From Stenotrophomonas pavanii (GTDB taxonomy: Bacteria; Pseudomonadota; Gammaproteobacteria; Xanthomonadales; Xanthomonadaceae): a stretch of DNA of 64,000 bases. The DNA is taken from NCBI RefSeq assembly GCF_900101175.1, contig NZ_FNFQ01000003.1, positions 248,001 through 312,000 of the forward strand, given 5' to 3'. Within the stretch, counting starts at the first letter, position 1. Each line of letters starts with the position of its first letter. Below the pieces are notes generated by a model that saw only the letters and a program-made list of their open reading frames with translations, did not search any database and was not told the origin of the DNA. Of this stretch, positions 20,401 to 28,537 are shown one piece after another. The translations under genes were made by a program, and so were the position numbers.

Positions 20401-22013
20401 GAGTCACCCACAGCGCGATCAACCGCCAGCTGACCAATGTCGCGGCCGGTACGCAGGCCACCGATGCGGTGAACAAGGGCCAGCTGGATGCAGTGGCCGC
20501 CACCGCCGATGCGGTCGGGCAACGCTTCAAGGCCAACGGTTCGGGTACCGCCAGTGCCACCGGCGCCGATGCCGTGGCCATCGGCGGCAACGCCAACGCC
20601 AGTGGCAGCCGCAGCAATGCGCTGGGCAGTGGTGCCACGGCCATCGGCAACGCGGCGCTGGCACTGGGCGCCAACAGCGGCGCCAGCGGCAACAACTCGG
20701 TGGCATTGGGTGCCGGTTCGCGTGCGCTGGAGGCCAATGTGGTCTCGGTCGGCGGTGGCAACGGCACCGCCGGTCCGGCCACGCGGCGCATCGTCAACGT
20801 GGCCGACGGCCGCATCGCGGCCGGCAGTACCGATGCGGTCACCGGTTCCCAGCTCAATGTCACCAACCAGCGCGTCGGCGCCGTGGAAACCCGGGTCGGT
20901 GATTTCGACGCGCGCATCGCCACGGTCGAGACCACGGCGGCCAGTGCGGTCGGCTATGACGATGCCAGCCGTGAGCGCCTGACCCTGTCCGGCATCCAGG
21001 GCACCACCATCGACAATGTCGGCGCCGGCAGCATTGCCGCCGGCAGCCGCCAGGCGATCAATGGCGGGCAGTTGTTCCAGTCGCTCAGTGACGCCGCCAG
21101 CTTCCTCGGCGGTGGCGCCAGCGTCGGCATGCAAGGCGTGTTCGTGGCACCGAACTATGTGATCCAGGGCGCTACCTACAGCAACGTCGGCGATGCGCTG
21201 GGTGCGTTGGACCGCAAGGTGAGCGAGATCGACCGCCGCACCGCCGGTGGCACGCGCGCCGGCACGGCCAGCCTGCGCGCAATGAGTGCGTCGCTGGATG
21301 ACGGTTCGGCCAACCTGGGGGATGCCGCCGTGGCAGCCGATGCCGCACCGGCCGCGTCGACCGCAGGCAGCGCGCGCGTGCAGGGCACGCCGACCGTGGC
21401 CGCAGCGGGCGCCGGGATTCCGGTCGGAACCCCGGCAACCGGCGCCAACGCGGTGGCCATGGGCGAGGGGGCCGTCGCCAGCGGCGCGTCGTCCACGGCC
21501 ATTGGCCAGGGTGCGAACGCCACGGCCGCAAATGCCGTGGCACTGGGCCAGGGTTCGGTCGCCGACCGTGCCAACACCGTGTCGGTCGGCAGCGAAGGCA
21601 ACGAACGCCAGGTCACCAACGTCGCCGCCGGCACCACCGCCACCGACGCCGTCAACAAGGGCCAGCTGGATCGTGGCGTGGCCACGGCGAACAGCTACAC
21701 CGACAGTCGCGTGCAGGCCGTCGCCGACAGCTTCGATGTGTTCAAGGGCGAAATCGATGGACGCCTGCGCCACATGGACCGCCGCATCGACCGCCAGGGT
21801 GCGATGAGCGCGGCGATGCTCAACATGGCCACCAGTGCCGCCGGCATCCGCACCCAGAACCGGGTCGGCGTCGGCATCGGTTTCCAGGGCGGCGAATCGG
21901 CGTTGTCACTGGGTTACCAGCGCGCGATCAGCGATCGCGCCACGGTCACCTTCGGCGGCGCCTTCAGCAGCGATGACAGCTCGGTCGGCGTGGGCGCCGG
22001 CTTCGGCTGGTAA
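14481..22013 (+). CDS. Giant trimeric autotransporter adhesin (YadA/Hia type, type Vc)
   Basis: 2,510-residue outer-membrane adhesin. It starts with an extended signal peptide region, MNRIYRKVWNKALGQLVVAS, preceded by AGGAG, and the hydrophobic core LAVALGLVLGLGMSSAAVAQ ends near residue 72. The passenger is almost entirely 14-residue YadA-head repeats of the type NSVALGAGS/ATAVGxxAxASG. Nine neck motifs of the form RQ(I/L/V)TNVAAGTxATDAVNKxQLD fall near residues 136, 365, 682, 1005, 1328, 1635, 1980, 2100 and 2373. The C-terminal 100 residues form a short coiled coil and the YadA anchor ending in FGGAFSSDDSSVGVGAGFGW, which trimerises into the barrel. It is a single gene with its own leader; no cognate chaperone is visible nearby. 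Adhesion is inferred from the family. Confidence 0.95.
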   Translation: MNRIYRKVWNKALGQLVVASELASSDSSGGVVDQRRDTTQATPAALAVALGLVLGLGMSSAAVAQSVQIGGSATCVAFSGKLLEKCLVEGTASAKGSNAVAIGGNSSASAANSVALGAGSKAARANTVSVGDAGKERQITNVAAGTQATDAVNKAQLDAQARATQAALADVAADGERYFKADGAGDDSDAAKIDGQGAVAAGAGAQALANATTAIGTQAIAAGLGASAFGQGALAIGDASVVVGQSAAAFGLGDTAVGASAYAASENGAATALGALSEASADGATAVGGGAVAMGPGSTALGRGATAANEASIAVGAFSTAVGEYSTALGSNSAAVATGSVALGAGSLADRVDTVSVGAAEYGLTRQITSVAAGTEDTDAVNVGQLKDVAAVADATARHFQATGSRNSDAGALAEGDEALAAGEAANAIGNGTTAVGAGANAVAQNATAVGNNALASGQNSAAFGNNAQANGPGSVAVGGAAVDADGNPLITSGGVPVETGATSAGVGGTAVGASAEASGFAASSYGVGAYAAGAQASAFGAVANAIGDYSTALGTQSNATGTSSVAIGGPADLIPGLGFFVQTQASGEAATAVGAGAIASGDRAVANGSLTEASGAESTAVGYFAYAPGENASALGAQTWASGAQSTAVGYYATARGANSVALGANSEAVRANSVAVGSAGNERQITSVAAGSEATDAVNKAQLDAVASTADNTARFFQAQPEAGSDAGALAEGEGAVAAGSSSNAIGAGAVAHGAAASAIGDDAVAVGRNSNATGNGGVAIGGLGQAYDEYNQPIIGADGTAQQVGTTAVANATAVGSGAQATGAASSAFGNAAKASGDNSFAAGGTSRATGGYAVAVGDSAFASSDDSTAVGGYSWATASGASAFGSGAWATATNASAFGNAAWASGSGATSIGYNSWANGASATAVGRGAFGYGDNSVALGFQALGNSVNSIAIGTNTVAGGESAIALGAGSNASASNAVALGAGSVANRARSVSVGSAGNERQLTNVAAGTQATDAVNKAQLDAVATTATTTSRFFQASGNGDDVAGALVDGDNALAAGDAANAIGNGATALGSGANALATNAQALGFNALASAANASAVGANAQATGEYATAQGAESEASGEQSAAFGAASIASGAGSTASGVLSEASGEEAVAVGYFSNASGSGATAVGSESVASGTASAAFGIGAEATGGYSTAIGGYAQASAFNATAFGNFANASGSNSVALGGDAEASGAYSTATGQGSLATGTNSVAVGGSLFGVLATEASGNYSTAVGGGAWSAGINSTALGNAAESRAANSVALGADSIADRDNTVSVGGGGNTRQITNVAAGTQGTDAVNKNQLDAVAAAAEKTSRQFQASGNADGETGALVEGDNALAAGDAANAIGNGATALGSGANALAANATAVGIDALATGNNAAALGSTAQATGEDSLALGTGASASELGASAVGARAQASGAYSTATGTESNASGTQALASGFRSAASADGTTAVGGYAEASGRLGTALGYGSAASGANTTAVGFGAAAAGSGAVAVGQSSEASGAESVAIGGSTFFGLIPSRASGTGAAAFGAGAWATEDYATAIGWNSWADAADATALGASATASGLNSVALGAGSKAERDNTVAVGTAGGERQVTHVAAGTEATDAVNKGQLDAVASVADRTGRQFQASGNADGEAGARVEGDDALAAGNAANAIGNGATAVGSGATVVAANATAVGVDALATAEQGVAIGSGASSTAGGAVALGAQSSSGGAASIAIGAQSQSQGIGATAVGGMAEAAGLAATAVGYGAIADGRETTAVGNFAQASGWRATALGAGASAGFFGTAIGSAAQAADVSTAVGQGTIAEIAGAGFGVQAKAGEYGTALGNNAATGLNGVAVGFNALAGQDAASVSAGRFTTAIGSEAWATEDGATVVGYNSYAQASNATVLGSNTWTTKDAGNSVALGAGSLADRANTVSVGAAQEWVDAAGVTHSAINRQLTNVAAGTQATDAVNKGQLDAVAATADAVGQRFKANGSGTASATGADAVAIGGNANASGSRSNALGSGATAIGNAALALGANSGASGNNSVALGAGSRALEANVVSVGGGNGTAGPATRRIVNVADGRIAAGSTDAVTGSQLNVTNQRVGAVETRVGDFDARIATVETTAASAVGYDDASRERLTLSGIQGTTIDNVGAGSIAAGSRQAINGGQLFQSLSDAASFLGGGASVGMQGVFVAPNYVIQGATYSNVGDALGALDRKVSEIDRRTAGGTRAGTASLRAMSASLDDGSANLGDAAVAADAAPAASTAGSARVQGTPTVAAAGAGIPVGTPATGANAVAMGEGAVASGASSTAIGQGANATAANAVALGQGSVADRANTVSVGSEGNERQVTNVAAGTTATDAVNKGQLDRGVATANSYTDSRVQAVADSFDVFKGEIDGRLRHMDRRIDRQGAMSAAMLNMATSAAGIRTQNRVGVGIGFQGGESALSLGYQRAISDRATVTFGGAFSSDDSSVGVGAGFGW

Positions 22014-22170
22014 GCCCGTCCATCGCGCCGGCGGCCACCCACGCCGGCGCATCACCTGCAACGAGGGCCTGGGGGGAGGTCACGGCAATCCCGGCTGGGC
22101 CGGCCGGGAGTCGTCAAGGAATGATGGCCGCAGTGTTGGTTCGATCCATGACCCAGAAGAGGAATTCGAC

Positions 22171-24024
22171 GTGATCAAGAAGCAGAACCTTCGCATCAAT
22201 GTGCTTGCCGCCGCCGTGCTGTCGATGACCGCGGTGGGTGCCGTCCACGCCGCCGGGTTGCCGACCCGTGAACCGGTGCGCCAGGCCAGCACCGCCGAGC
22301 CGGGCGCCGAGCGCATCATCGTCAAGTACCGTGCCGGCACCGCTGCGGCGGGCGACCGTTCGGCCAAGCTGTCCACCGTGCAGTCCGCGCTGACCCGCGC
22401 CAGCCTGTCCGGTGGCACCGCCCGCGCCAGCACGCTTGGCCCGCAGGTCGTGCGCAGGCTCGGCGTCGGTGCCGACCTGATCCGTCTGCAGGGGCGCCTG
22501 GCGCCTGCGGAACTGCAGCGCGTGCTGAAGGAACTGAAGGCCGACCCGGCCGTGCAGTACGCCGAAGCCGACGTGAAGCTGCGCCGCACCGAGCTGCGTG
22601 CCGGTGACGTGCAGCCGGCGCTGGCACCGAACGATCCGTACTACCAGCAGTACCAGTGGCACCTGCACAACGCCACCGGTGGCATCAACGCACCGTCTGC
22701 GTGGGATGTATCGCAGGGCGAGGGCGTGGTGGTGGCCGTGCTCGACACCGGCATCCTGCCGCAGCACCCGGACCTGGTCGGCAACCTGCTGGAAGGCTAC
22801 GACTTCATCAGCGATGCCGAGACGTCGCGCCGTGCCACCAATGATCGCGTGCCGGGCGCGCAGGACTATGGCGACTGGGTCGAGAACGACAACGAGTGCT
22901 ACACCGGCTCCGTCGCCGAGGACAGTTCCTGGCACGGTACCCATGTGGCCGGTACCGTGGCCGAGCAGACCAACAACGGCGTCGGCATGGCCGGTGTCGC
23001 GCACAAGGCCAAGGTGCTGCCGGTCCGCGTGCTCGGCAAGTGCGGTGGCTACCTCTCCGATATCGCCGACGCCATCACCTGGGCGTCCGGCGGCACCGTA
23101 GCGGGCGTGCCCGCCAATGCCAACCCGGCCGAGATCATCAACATGAGCCTCGGCGGCAGCGGCAGCTGTGACGGGACCTACCAGGACGCCATCAACGGCG
23201 CGATCTCGCGCGGCACCACCGTGGTGGTGGCCGCCGGCAACGAGACCGACAACGCATCCAAGTACCGTCCGGCCAGCTGCGATGGCGTGGTGACCGTGGG
23301 CGCCACCCGTATCACCGGCGGCATCACCTACTACTCCAACTACGGCACGCGCGTGGACCTGTCCGGCCCCGGCGGCGGTGGCAGCGTGGACGGCAACCCG
23401 GGCGGCTACATCTGGCAGTCCGGTTCGGATGCGGCCACCACCCCGCAGTCGGGCAGCTACAGCTACATGGGCATGGGCGGCACGTCGATGGCGTCGCCGC
23501 ACGTGGCAGCGGTCGCTGCGCTGGTGCAGAGCGCGCTGATCGCCAAGGGCAAGGATCCGCTGGCCCCGGCGGCGATGCGCACGCTGCTGAAGGAGACCGC
23601 GCGTCCCTTCCCGGTCAGCATCCCGGCTGCCACCCCGATCGGTACCGGCATCGTTGATGCCAAGGCGGCGCTGGCCAAGGCGCTGGAAGAGCCGTGCACC
23701 GAGAACTGCGGGCCGGTGGCGACGCCGCTGACCAACAAGGCCGCCGTGGGGGGCCTGAACGGTGCGGCCGGCAGCAGCCGCCTGTACAGCTTCGAGGCGG
23801 CCGCCGGCAAGCAGCTCAGCGTGATCACCTACGGCGGTACCGGCAACGTCTCGGTCTACATCGCCCAGGGACGCGAACCGAGTGCCAGCGACAACGACGC
23901 CAAGTCGACCCGCCCTGGCACCTCGGAAACGGTGCGGGTGAACAAGCCGGTCGCGGGCACCTACTACATCAAGGTGGTGGGCGAAGCGGCATACAACGGC
24001 GTGAGCATTCTCGCCACGCAGTAA
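22171..24024 (+). CDS. Secreted subtilisin-like serine protease (StmPr1-like)
   Basis: 617-residue extracellular S8 peptidase. The only sensible start is the GTG at 22171 with AGAAGAGGA just upstream; it gives a signal peptide ending GAVHA. A propeptide (about 30-150, ERIIVKYRAGTAAAG onwards) precedes the catalytic domain with Asp192 (VAVLDTGILP), His255 (WHGTHVAGT) and Ser439 (GGTSMASPHVAAVAAL). The C-terminus (about 520-617) is a PPC-type domain, SRLYSFEAAAGKQLSVITY. It sits immediately upstream of the Xps secretion operon. StmPr1, the major S. maltophilia protease secreted by Xps, is as I recall encoded beside xps, so this is probably it. A terminator separates it from xpsE. Confidence 0.9.
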   Translation: MIKKQNLRINVLAAAVLSMTAVGAVHAAGLPTREPVRQASTAEPGAERIIVKYRAGTAAAGDRSAKLSTVQSALTRASLSGGTARASTLGPQVVRRLGVGADLIRLQGRLAPAELQRVLKELKADPAVQYAEADVKLRRTELRAGDVQPALAPNDPYYQQYQWHLHNATGGINAPSAWDVSQGEGVVVAVLDTGILPQHPDLVGNLLEGYDFISDAETSRRATNDRVPGAQDYGDWVENDNECYTGSVAEDSSWHGTHVAGTVAEQTNNGVGMAGVAHKAKVLPVRVLGKCGGYLSDIADAITWASGGTVAGVPANANPAEIINMSLGGSGSCDGTYQDAINGAISRGTTVVVAAGNETDNASKYRPASCDGVVTVGATRITGGITYYSNYGTRVDLSGPGGGGSVDGNPGGYIWQSGSDAATTPQSGSYSYMGMGGTSMASPHVAAVAALVQSALIAKGKDPLAPAAMRTLLKETARPFPVSIPAATPIGTGIVDAKAALAKALEEPCTENCGPVATPLTNKAAVGGLNGAAGSSRLYSFEAAAGKQLSVITYGGTGNVSVYIAQGREPSASDNDAKSTRPGTSETVRVNKPVAGTYYIKVVGEAAYNGVSILATQ

Positions 24025-24053
24025 GCACCCGTTGTCGTAGTTGAACGGCCGAC

Positions 24054-24087
24054 GCCCGTCACCCTGTGTGACGGGCTTCGTCTTTTT
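24054..24087 (+). terminator. Terminator after the serine protease gene
   Basis: GCCCGTCAC (24054-24062) pairs perfectly with 24068-24076 across a 5-nt loop and is followed by TTCGTCTTTTT. It separates the protease transcript from the xps operon starting at 24161. Confidence 0.85.
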
Positions 24088-24160
24088 ACGAAAGGTGGCC
24101 GCGGGGCAGCGGAAATCACGGCTTAACTGCTAAAGTCGGGCCGATTGACAGGAGAGTCAT

Positions 24161-25882
24161 GTGAACGCGCTCGCTGCACCCGTTATCGACGACGCCGAAG
24201 GCCGCATCCTCGATGCGCTGCTGGCACGCGGCCGGCTCAAGGAAGGCGACCTGGCGCGCGCGCGGCCGCTGCATGCCGAGGCCGGCGGCAGCCTGCTGGG
24301 CCTGCTGGTGCGGCTGGGCCTGGTGTCTGAACGCGACCAGGCGCTGGCCAGCGCCGAAGTGCTGGGCCTGCCGCTGCTGGAGGGCAAGCAGGTGCCCGAA
24401 GCGCCGCCGCAGGCGCTGGCCGAAGGGTTGCCGCTGTCGCTGCGTTTCCTCAAGCAGTTCCACGTGTGCCCGCTGGAACTGGATGAACACGGGGTGCGGC
24501 TGTGGCTGGCCGATGCCCATGACGCCTATCCGCAGCAGGCCGTGCAGCTGGCGCTGGGGGTCCCGGTGACGCCGGTGCTGGGCATGCGCGCGGAGATCGA
24601 TGATCTGGTCGAGCGCTGGTTCGGCCAGGGCCGCAGCGCGATGGGGGCGATCGTGGAAACCGCCGATGGCGAGGGCGGTGCCGTCGACGATATCGAGCAC
24701 CTGCGCGATCTTGCGTCGGAAGCGCCGGTGATCCGCCTGGTCAACCTGGTGATCCAGCGTGCGGTGGAGCTGCGCGCCTCGGACATCCATGTCGAACCGT
24801 TCGAGAGCCGGCTGAAGGTCCGCTACCGCGTCGATGGCGTGCTGGTGGAGGGCGAAAGCCCGCCGGCCAACCTCACTGCCGCGGTGATCAGCCGCATCAA
24901 GATCATGGCCCGGCTCAACATCGCCGAACGGCGCCTGCCGCAGGACGGCCGCATCATGCTGCGCGTGCAGGGCAAGGAACTGGACCTGCGCGTGAGCACC
25001 GTGCCGACCGCGCACGGCGAAAGCGTGGTGATGCGACTGCTCGACCGCGAGACAGTGGTGTTCGATTTCCATCGGCTGGGTTTCACCGACGCCTTCCTGC
25101 CGCAGTTCCGCAAAGTGCTGGAACAGCCGCATGGCATCCTGCTGGTGACCGGCCCGACCGGTTCGGGCAAGACCACCACGCTGTACACCGCGCTGAGCCA
25201 GCTCAACACCGCCGACGTCAAGATCATCACGGTCGAAGACCCGGTCGAGTACCAGATCGAGGGCATCAACCAGATCCAGGCCAAGCCGCAGATCGGCCTG
25301 GACTTCGCCAATGCGCTGCGCAGCATCGTCCGCCAGGATCCGGACATCATCATGATCGGTGAAATGCGCGACCTGGAAACCGCGCGCATTGCGATCCAGT
25401 CGGCGCTGACCGGCCACCTGGTGCTGTCCACCTTGCACACCAACAATGCGGCCGGCGGCATCACCCGGCTGCTCGACATGGGCGTGGAAGACTACCTGCT
25501 CACCTCCACCATCAACGGCATCCTGGCCCAGCGCCTGGTACGCCGGCTGGAGCCGACCCACGCTGAGCGCTACGCAGCCTCGCCGGAGGAGATCGAACGG
25601 TTCGAACTGCGCCGCCTGCAGCCGCAAGGGCCGATCCATCTGTACCGCCCCAAGCCGTCTGCGCTGGCGCCGACCGGCTATCTGGGGCGTACCACCATCA
25701 TGGAATTCCTGGTGATGAACGATGCGCTGCGCCGTGCGGTGATGCGTCGCGACGGCATGGGCGAGATCGAACGCATCGCCCGCGAGGCCGGCATGCGCAC
25801 GATGTACGAGGATGGCCTGTCCAAGGCGCTGAGCGGGCAGACCACCATCGAGGAAGTGCTGCGCGTGACCGAGGAAAGCTGA
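24161..25882 (+). CDS. xpsE: Type II secretion system ATPase GspE/XpsE
   Basis: Cytoplasmic hexameric ATPase that powers pseudopilus assembly, 573 residues. The start is GTG with AGGAGA upstream. The N-terminal GSPII_E_N/MshEN-type domain (about 5-140) includes EGRILDALLARGRLKEGDL and GGSLLGLLVRLGLVSE. The ATPase domain has Walker A GPTGSGKTTTLYTAL near residue 331, the Asp box VEDPVEYQIEGINQIQ, Walker B IIMIGEMRDLETA and the His box LSTLHTNNA. The paired-CxxC zinc segment found in many GspE proteins is absent: residues about 465-510 contain no cysteine. It is the first gene of the xps operon. Confidence 0.95.
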   Translation: MNALAAPVIDDAEGRILDALLARGRLKEGDLARARPLHAEAGGSLLGLLVRLGLVSERDQALASAEVLGLPLLEGKQVPEAPPQALAEGLPLSLRFLKQFHVCPLELDEHGVRLWLADAHDAYPQQAVQLALGVPVTPVLGMRAEIDDLVERWFGQGRSAMGAIVETADGEGGAVDDIEHLRDLASEAPVIRLVNLVIQRAVELRASDIHVEPFESRLKVRYRVDGVLVEGESPPANLTAAVISRIKIMARLNIAERRLPQDGRIMLRVQGKELDLRVSTVPTAHGESVVMRLLDRETVVFDFHRLGFTDAFLPQFRKVLEQPHGILLVTGPTGSGKTTTLYTALSQLNTADVKIITVEDPVEYQIEGINQIQAKPQIGLDFANALRSIVRQDPDIIMIGEMRDLETARIAIQSALTGHLVLSTLHTNNAAGGITRLLDMGVEDYLLTSTINGILAQRLVRRLEPTHAERYAASPEEIERFELRRLQPQGPIHLYRPKPSALAPTGYLGRTTIMEFLVMNDALRRAVMRRDGMGEIERIAREAGMRTMYEDGLSKALSGQTTIEEVLRVTEES

Positions 25883-25906
25883 TGCGCGCAGGACGCCGGG
25901 GCTGAC

Positions 25907-27127
25907 ATGCCGAACTATCGCTACAAGGCGCTCAACCCGCATGGCGAGGTCTTCGACGGGCAGATGGAAGCGGCCAGCGAGGCCGAGCTGATCGCGCGCC
26001 TGCAGGACCAGGGCCACCTGCCGATGGAGACGCAGCTGGCCGACGCCGGCGCGATCGGCGGCAGCAGCTGGCGCAACCTGCTGCAGCAGCGCCCGCTGCA
26101 GGGTGCTGCATTGCTGCAGTTCACCCAGCAGTTGGCGACCCTGCTCGGTGCCGGCCAGCCGCTGGATCGCGCGCTGTCGATCCTGCTGGGCTTGCCCGAG
26201 GACGAACGGTCACGCCGCGCGATCACCGACATCCGCGACGTGGTGCGCGGCGGTGCGCCCCTGTCCACCGCGCTGGAACGCCAGCATGGGCTGTTCTCGC
26301 GCCTGTACGTGAACATGGTGCGTGCCGGCGAGGCCGGTGGCAGCCTGCATGAAACCCTGCAGCGCCTGGCCGACTACCTCGAGCGCAGCCGTGCGCTGCA
26401 GGGCAAGGTCATCAACGCACTGGTCTACCCGGCGATCCTGCTGGTGGTGGTCGGTGGCGCGCTGTTGTTCCTGCTCGGCTACGTGGTGCCGCAGTTCGCG
26501 CAGATGTACGAAAGCCTGGACGTGGCGCTGCCGTGGTTCACCAACGCAGTGCTGCAGCTGGGCCTGTTCGTGCGCGACTGGTGGGTGCTGCTGCTGGTGG
26601 TGCCCGGCGTGCTGGTGCTGTTTTTCGAGCGCAAGGCGCGGCAACCGGCGTTCCGTCTGGCGCTGGATGGCTGGCTGCTGCAGCGGCGTGGCATCGGCCG
26701 CCTCATCGGCGAGCTGGAAACCGCCCGGCTGGCGCGCACGCTGGGCACACTGCTGCGCAATGGCGTGCCGCTGCTGGGGGCACTGGGCATCGCGCGCAAC
26801 GTGCTGGGCAACCGTGCCCTGGCCGCCGATGTCGAAACCGCCGCCGATGAAGTGAAGAACGGTGCCGGCCTGTCGCTGGCGCTGTCGCGCGGCAAGCGGT
26901 TCCCGCGCCTGGCGCTGCAGATGATCCAGGTCGGCGAGGAATCCGGCGCGCTCGATACCATGCTGCTGAAAGCGGCCGATACCTTCGAACAGGACAGCGC
27001 CCGGCGCATCGACCGCATGCTGGCGGCGATGGTGCCGGCGATCACCCTGGTGCTGGCCTCGGTGGTCGGTGCGGTGATCGTGGCCGTGCTGGTGCCGCTG
27101 TATGACCTGACCAATGCCATCGGTTGA
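25907..27127 (+). CDS. xpsF: Type II secretion inner-membrane platform protein GspF/XpsF
   Basis: 406-residue polytopic inner-membrane protein forming the assembly platform that contacts GspE and GspL. It starts MPNYRYKALNPHGEVFDGQM, the usual GspF opening. Two T2SSF domains follow (about 70-195 and 270-395), each with a long hydrophobic segment: VINALVYPAILLVVVGGALL, LLLVVPGVLVLFF and a last helix at about 370-395. The motifs PLDRALSILLGLPE and VRAGEAGGSLHETLQRLADY are characteristic. It follows xpsE by 24 bp. Confidence 0.95.
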   Translation: MPNYRYKALNPHGEVFDGQMEAASEAELIARLQDQGHLPMETQLADAGAIGGSSWRNLLQQRPLQGAALLQFTQQLATLLGAGQPLDRALSILLGLPEDERSRRAITDIRDVVRGGAPLSTALERQHGLFSRLYVNMVRAGEAGGSLHETLQRLADYLERSRALQGKVINALVYPAILLVVVGGALLFLLGYVVPQFAQMYESLDVALPWFTNAVLQLGLFVRDWWVLLLVVPGVLVLFFERKARQPAFRLALDGWLLQRRGIGRLIGELETARLARTLGTLLRNGVPLLGALGIARNVLGNRALAADVETAADEVKNGAGLSLALSRGKRFPRLALQMIQVGEESGALDTMLLKAADTFEQDSARRIDRMLAAMVPAITLVLASVVGAVIVAVLVPLYDLTNAIG

Positions 27128-27176
27128 CGATGGCACGCTCCGCAACCCTGACACTCCGCAACTGAAAGGACCGTCC

Positions 27177-27620
27177 ATGATTGCCAGTCGCCGACCGATC
27201 CGCCTTTCCTTCGCCGCCGCGCGCAACCAGTCGGGCATGAGCCTGCTGGAGATCATCATCGTCATCGTGCTGATCGGCGCGGTGCTGACCCTGGTCGCCA
27301 GCCGCGTGCTGGGCGGTGCCGACCGTGGCAAGGCCAACATCGCCAAGGCGCAGGTGCAGACCGTCGCCTCCAAGATCGACAACTACCAGATCGACACCGG
27401 CAAGCTGCCCGGCACGCTCAATGACCTGGTGACCGCGCCGGCCGGCGTCGGCGGCTGGCTCGGCCCGTACGCCAAGCCGGCCGACCTGAATGATCCGTGG
27501 GGCCACGCGCTGGAATACCGCGCGCCCGGCGAAGGCCAGCCGTACGAGCTGGTCAGCCTGGGCAAGGATGGCAAGGCCGGTGGCAGCAGCGTCGACGCCG
27601 ATATCCGCTATCAGCCGTAA
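27177..27620 (+). CDS. xpsG: Major pseudopilin GspG/XpsG
   Basis: 147-residue major pseudopilin that builds the periplasmic piston. The start MIASRRPIRLSFAAARNQSG leads into the prepilin cleavage site G/MSLLEIIIVIVLIGAVL with Glu at +5. The leader peptide is unusually long (about 20 residues). The globular part has GLPG-like features: KLPGTLNDLVTAPAG, GWLGPYAKPADLNDPWGHAL and a C-terminal calcium-loop-like SLGKDGKAGGSSVDADIRY. An upstream in-frame ATG inside the xpsF end is less likely because AAAGGA precedes the chosen start. Confidence 0.94.
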   Translation: MIASRRPIRLSFAAARNQSGMSLLEIIIVIVLIGAVLTLVASRVLGGADRGKANIAKAQVQTVASKIDNYQIDTGKLPGTLNDLVTAPAGVGGWLGPYAKPADLNDPWGHALEYRAPGEGQPYELVSLGKDGKAGGSSVDADIRYQP

Positions 27621-27626
27621 CCGCGC

Positions 27627-28121
27627 ATGACGCCTTTCCTGCCGCGCCGGGTGCCGCACCCGCGCCTGCCCGGCAGGCGCGCGGCGGGCCTGTCGCTGCT
27701 GGAGATGCTGCTGGTGATCGCGCTGATCGCGGCGATCGGCCTGATCACCGCTGCCGGCCTGTCACGAGGGTTCGCCGGCATGCAGCTGCGCGGCGCCGGG
27801 AAGGACATCGCCAACCAGCTGCGCATGGTGCGCGCGCAGGCGATTTCCCGTGGTGAGCCGCAGCGCTTCGTGATCGAGCCGGCGCGGCGGCGCTGGGAGG
27901 GAGCCAACCAGCGCCAGGGCGAGGTGCCGGCACAACTGCAGGTGCAGTTCGAAGGCGCCGCGCAGCTGGCCACCGCACCGGGGCAGGGCGTGATCGAGTT
28001 CCATCCCGATGGCGGCTCCAGCGGCGGCCGCATCCGGTTGCAGCGCGACGGCGCCGAGTGGCGCATCGACGTCGGCTGGCTCACCGGCGAGGTCCGCTCC
28101 GGGCCCTGGCGGGCGCCATGA
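27627..28121 (+). CDS. xpsH: Minor pseudopilin GspH/XpsH
   Basis: 164 residues starting MTPFLPRRVPHPRLPGRRAA. The prepilin motif AAG/LSLLEMLLVIALIAAIGL has Glu at +5, followed by a beta-rich GspH domain (QLRGAGKDIANQLRMVRAQAI). The long basic leader is like that of xpsG. It begins 6 bp after xpsG, and its stop overlaps the xpsI start in ATGA. Confidence 0.88.
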   Translation: MTPFLPRRVPHPRLPGRRAAGLSLLEMLLVIALIAAIGLITAAGLSRGFAGMQLRGAGKDIANQLRMVRAQAISRGEPQRFVIEPARRRWEGANQRQGEVPAQLQVQFEGAAQLATAPGQGVIEFHPDGGSSGGRIRLQRDGAEWRIDVGWLTGEVRSGPWRAP

Positions 28122-28537
28122 AGCGGCGCGCGCGTGGCTTCACCCTGCTGGAAGTGATCATCGCCTTCGCCCTGCTGGGCCTGGCGCTGACCCTGCTGCT
28201 GGGCAGCCTGTCCGGTGGCGCGAAACAGGTGCGTGACGCCGAACTGCGCACGCGCGCGGTGCTGCATGCACAGTCACTGCTGGCCCAGGCCGGCGTCGAC
28301 ACGCCGTTGCAGGTGGGCAGCCAGCAGGGTGACTGGGAACAGGGACGCTATCACTGGGAGCTGCAGGTCCAGCCGTGGGTCGAACCACGCGCCGGCAACG
28401 TCGTGCAGGCCACGTCACCGGGGACCCCATGGCTGGCCGAGCTGCAGCTGCAGGTGCGCTGGGGCGACAGCGAGCGCGAACAACTGCACTGGCGCAGCTT
28501 GCGCCTGTTGCCGCCCGACCTGGAGAACGCGCGATGA
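28118..28537 (+). CDS. xpsI: Minor pseudopilin GspI/XpsI
   Basis: 139 residues with prepilin motif MKRRARG/FTLLEVIIAFAL and Glu at +5. GspI is part of the I-J-K tip complex that starts pseudopilus assembly. The start is fixed by the ATGA overlap with xpsH, and the end overlaps xpsJ the same way. Order and size, rather than the divergent globular part, separate it from GspH and GspJ. Confidence 0.87.
   Translation: MKRRARGFTLLEVIIAFALLGLALTLLLGSLSGGAKQVRDAELRTRAVLHAQSLLAQAGVDTPLQVGSQQGDWEQGRYHWELQVQPWVEPRAGNVVQATSPGTPWLAELQLQVRWGDSEREQLHWRSLRLLPPDLENAR

Noticed and set aside
15849..21773. 1,974-codon minus-strand open frame within the trimeric autotransporter gene
   Set aside because: Reverse shadow of the repetitive YadA-head coding sequence; the plus frame has signal peptide, necks and anchor.
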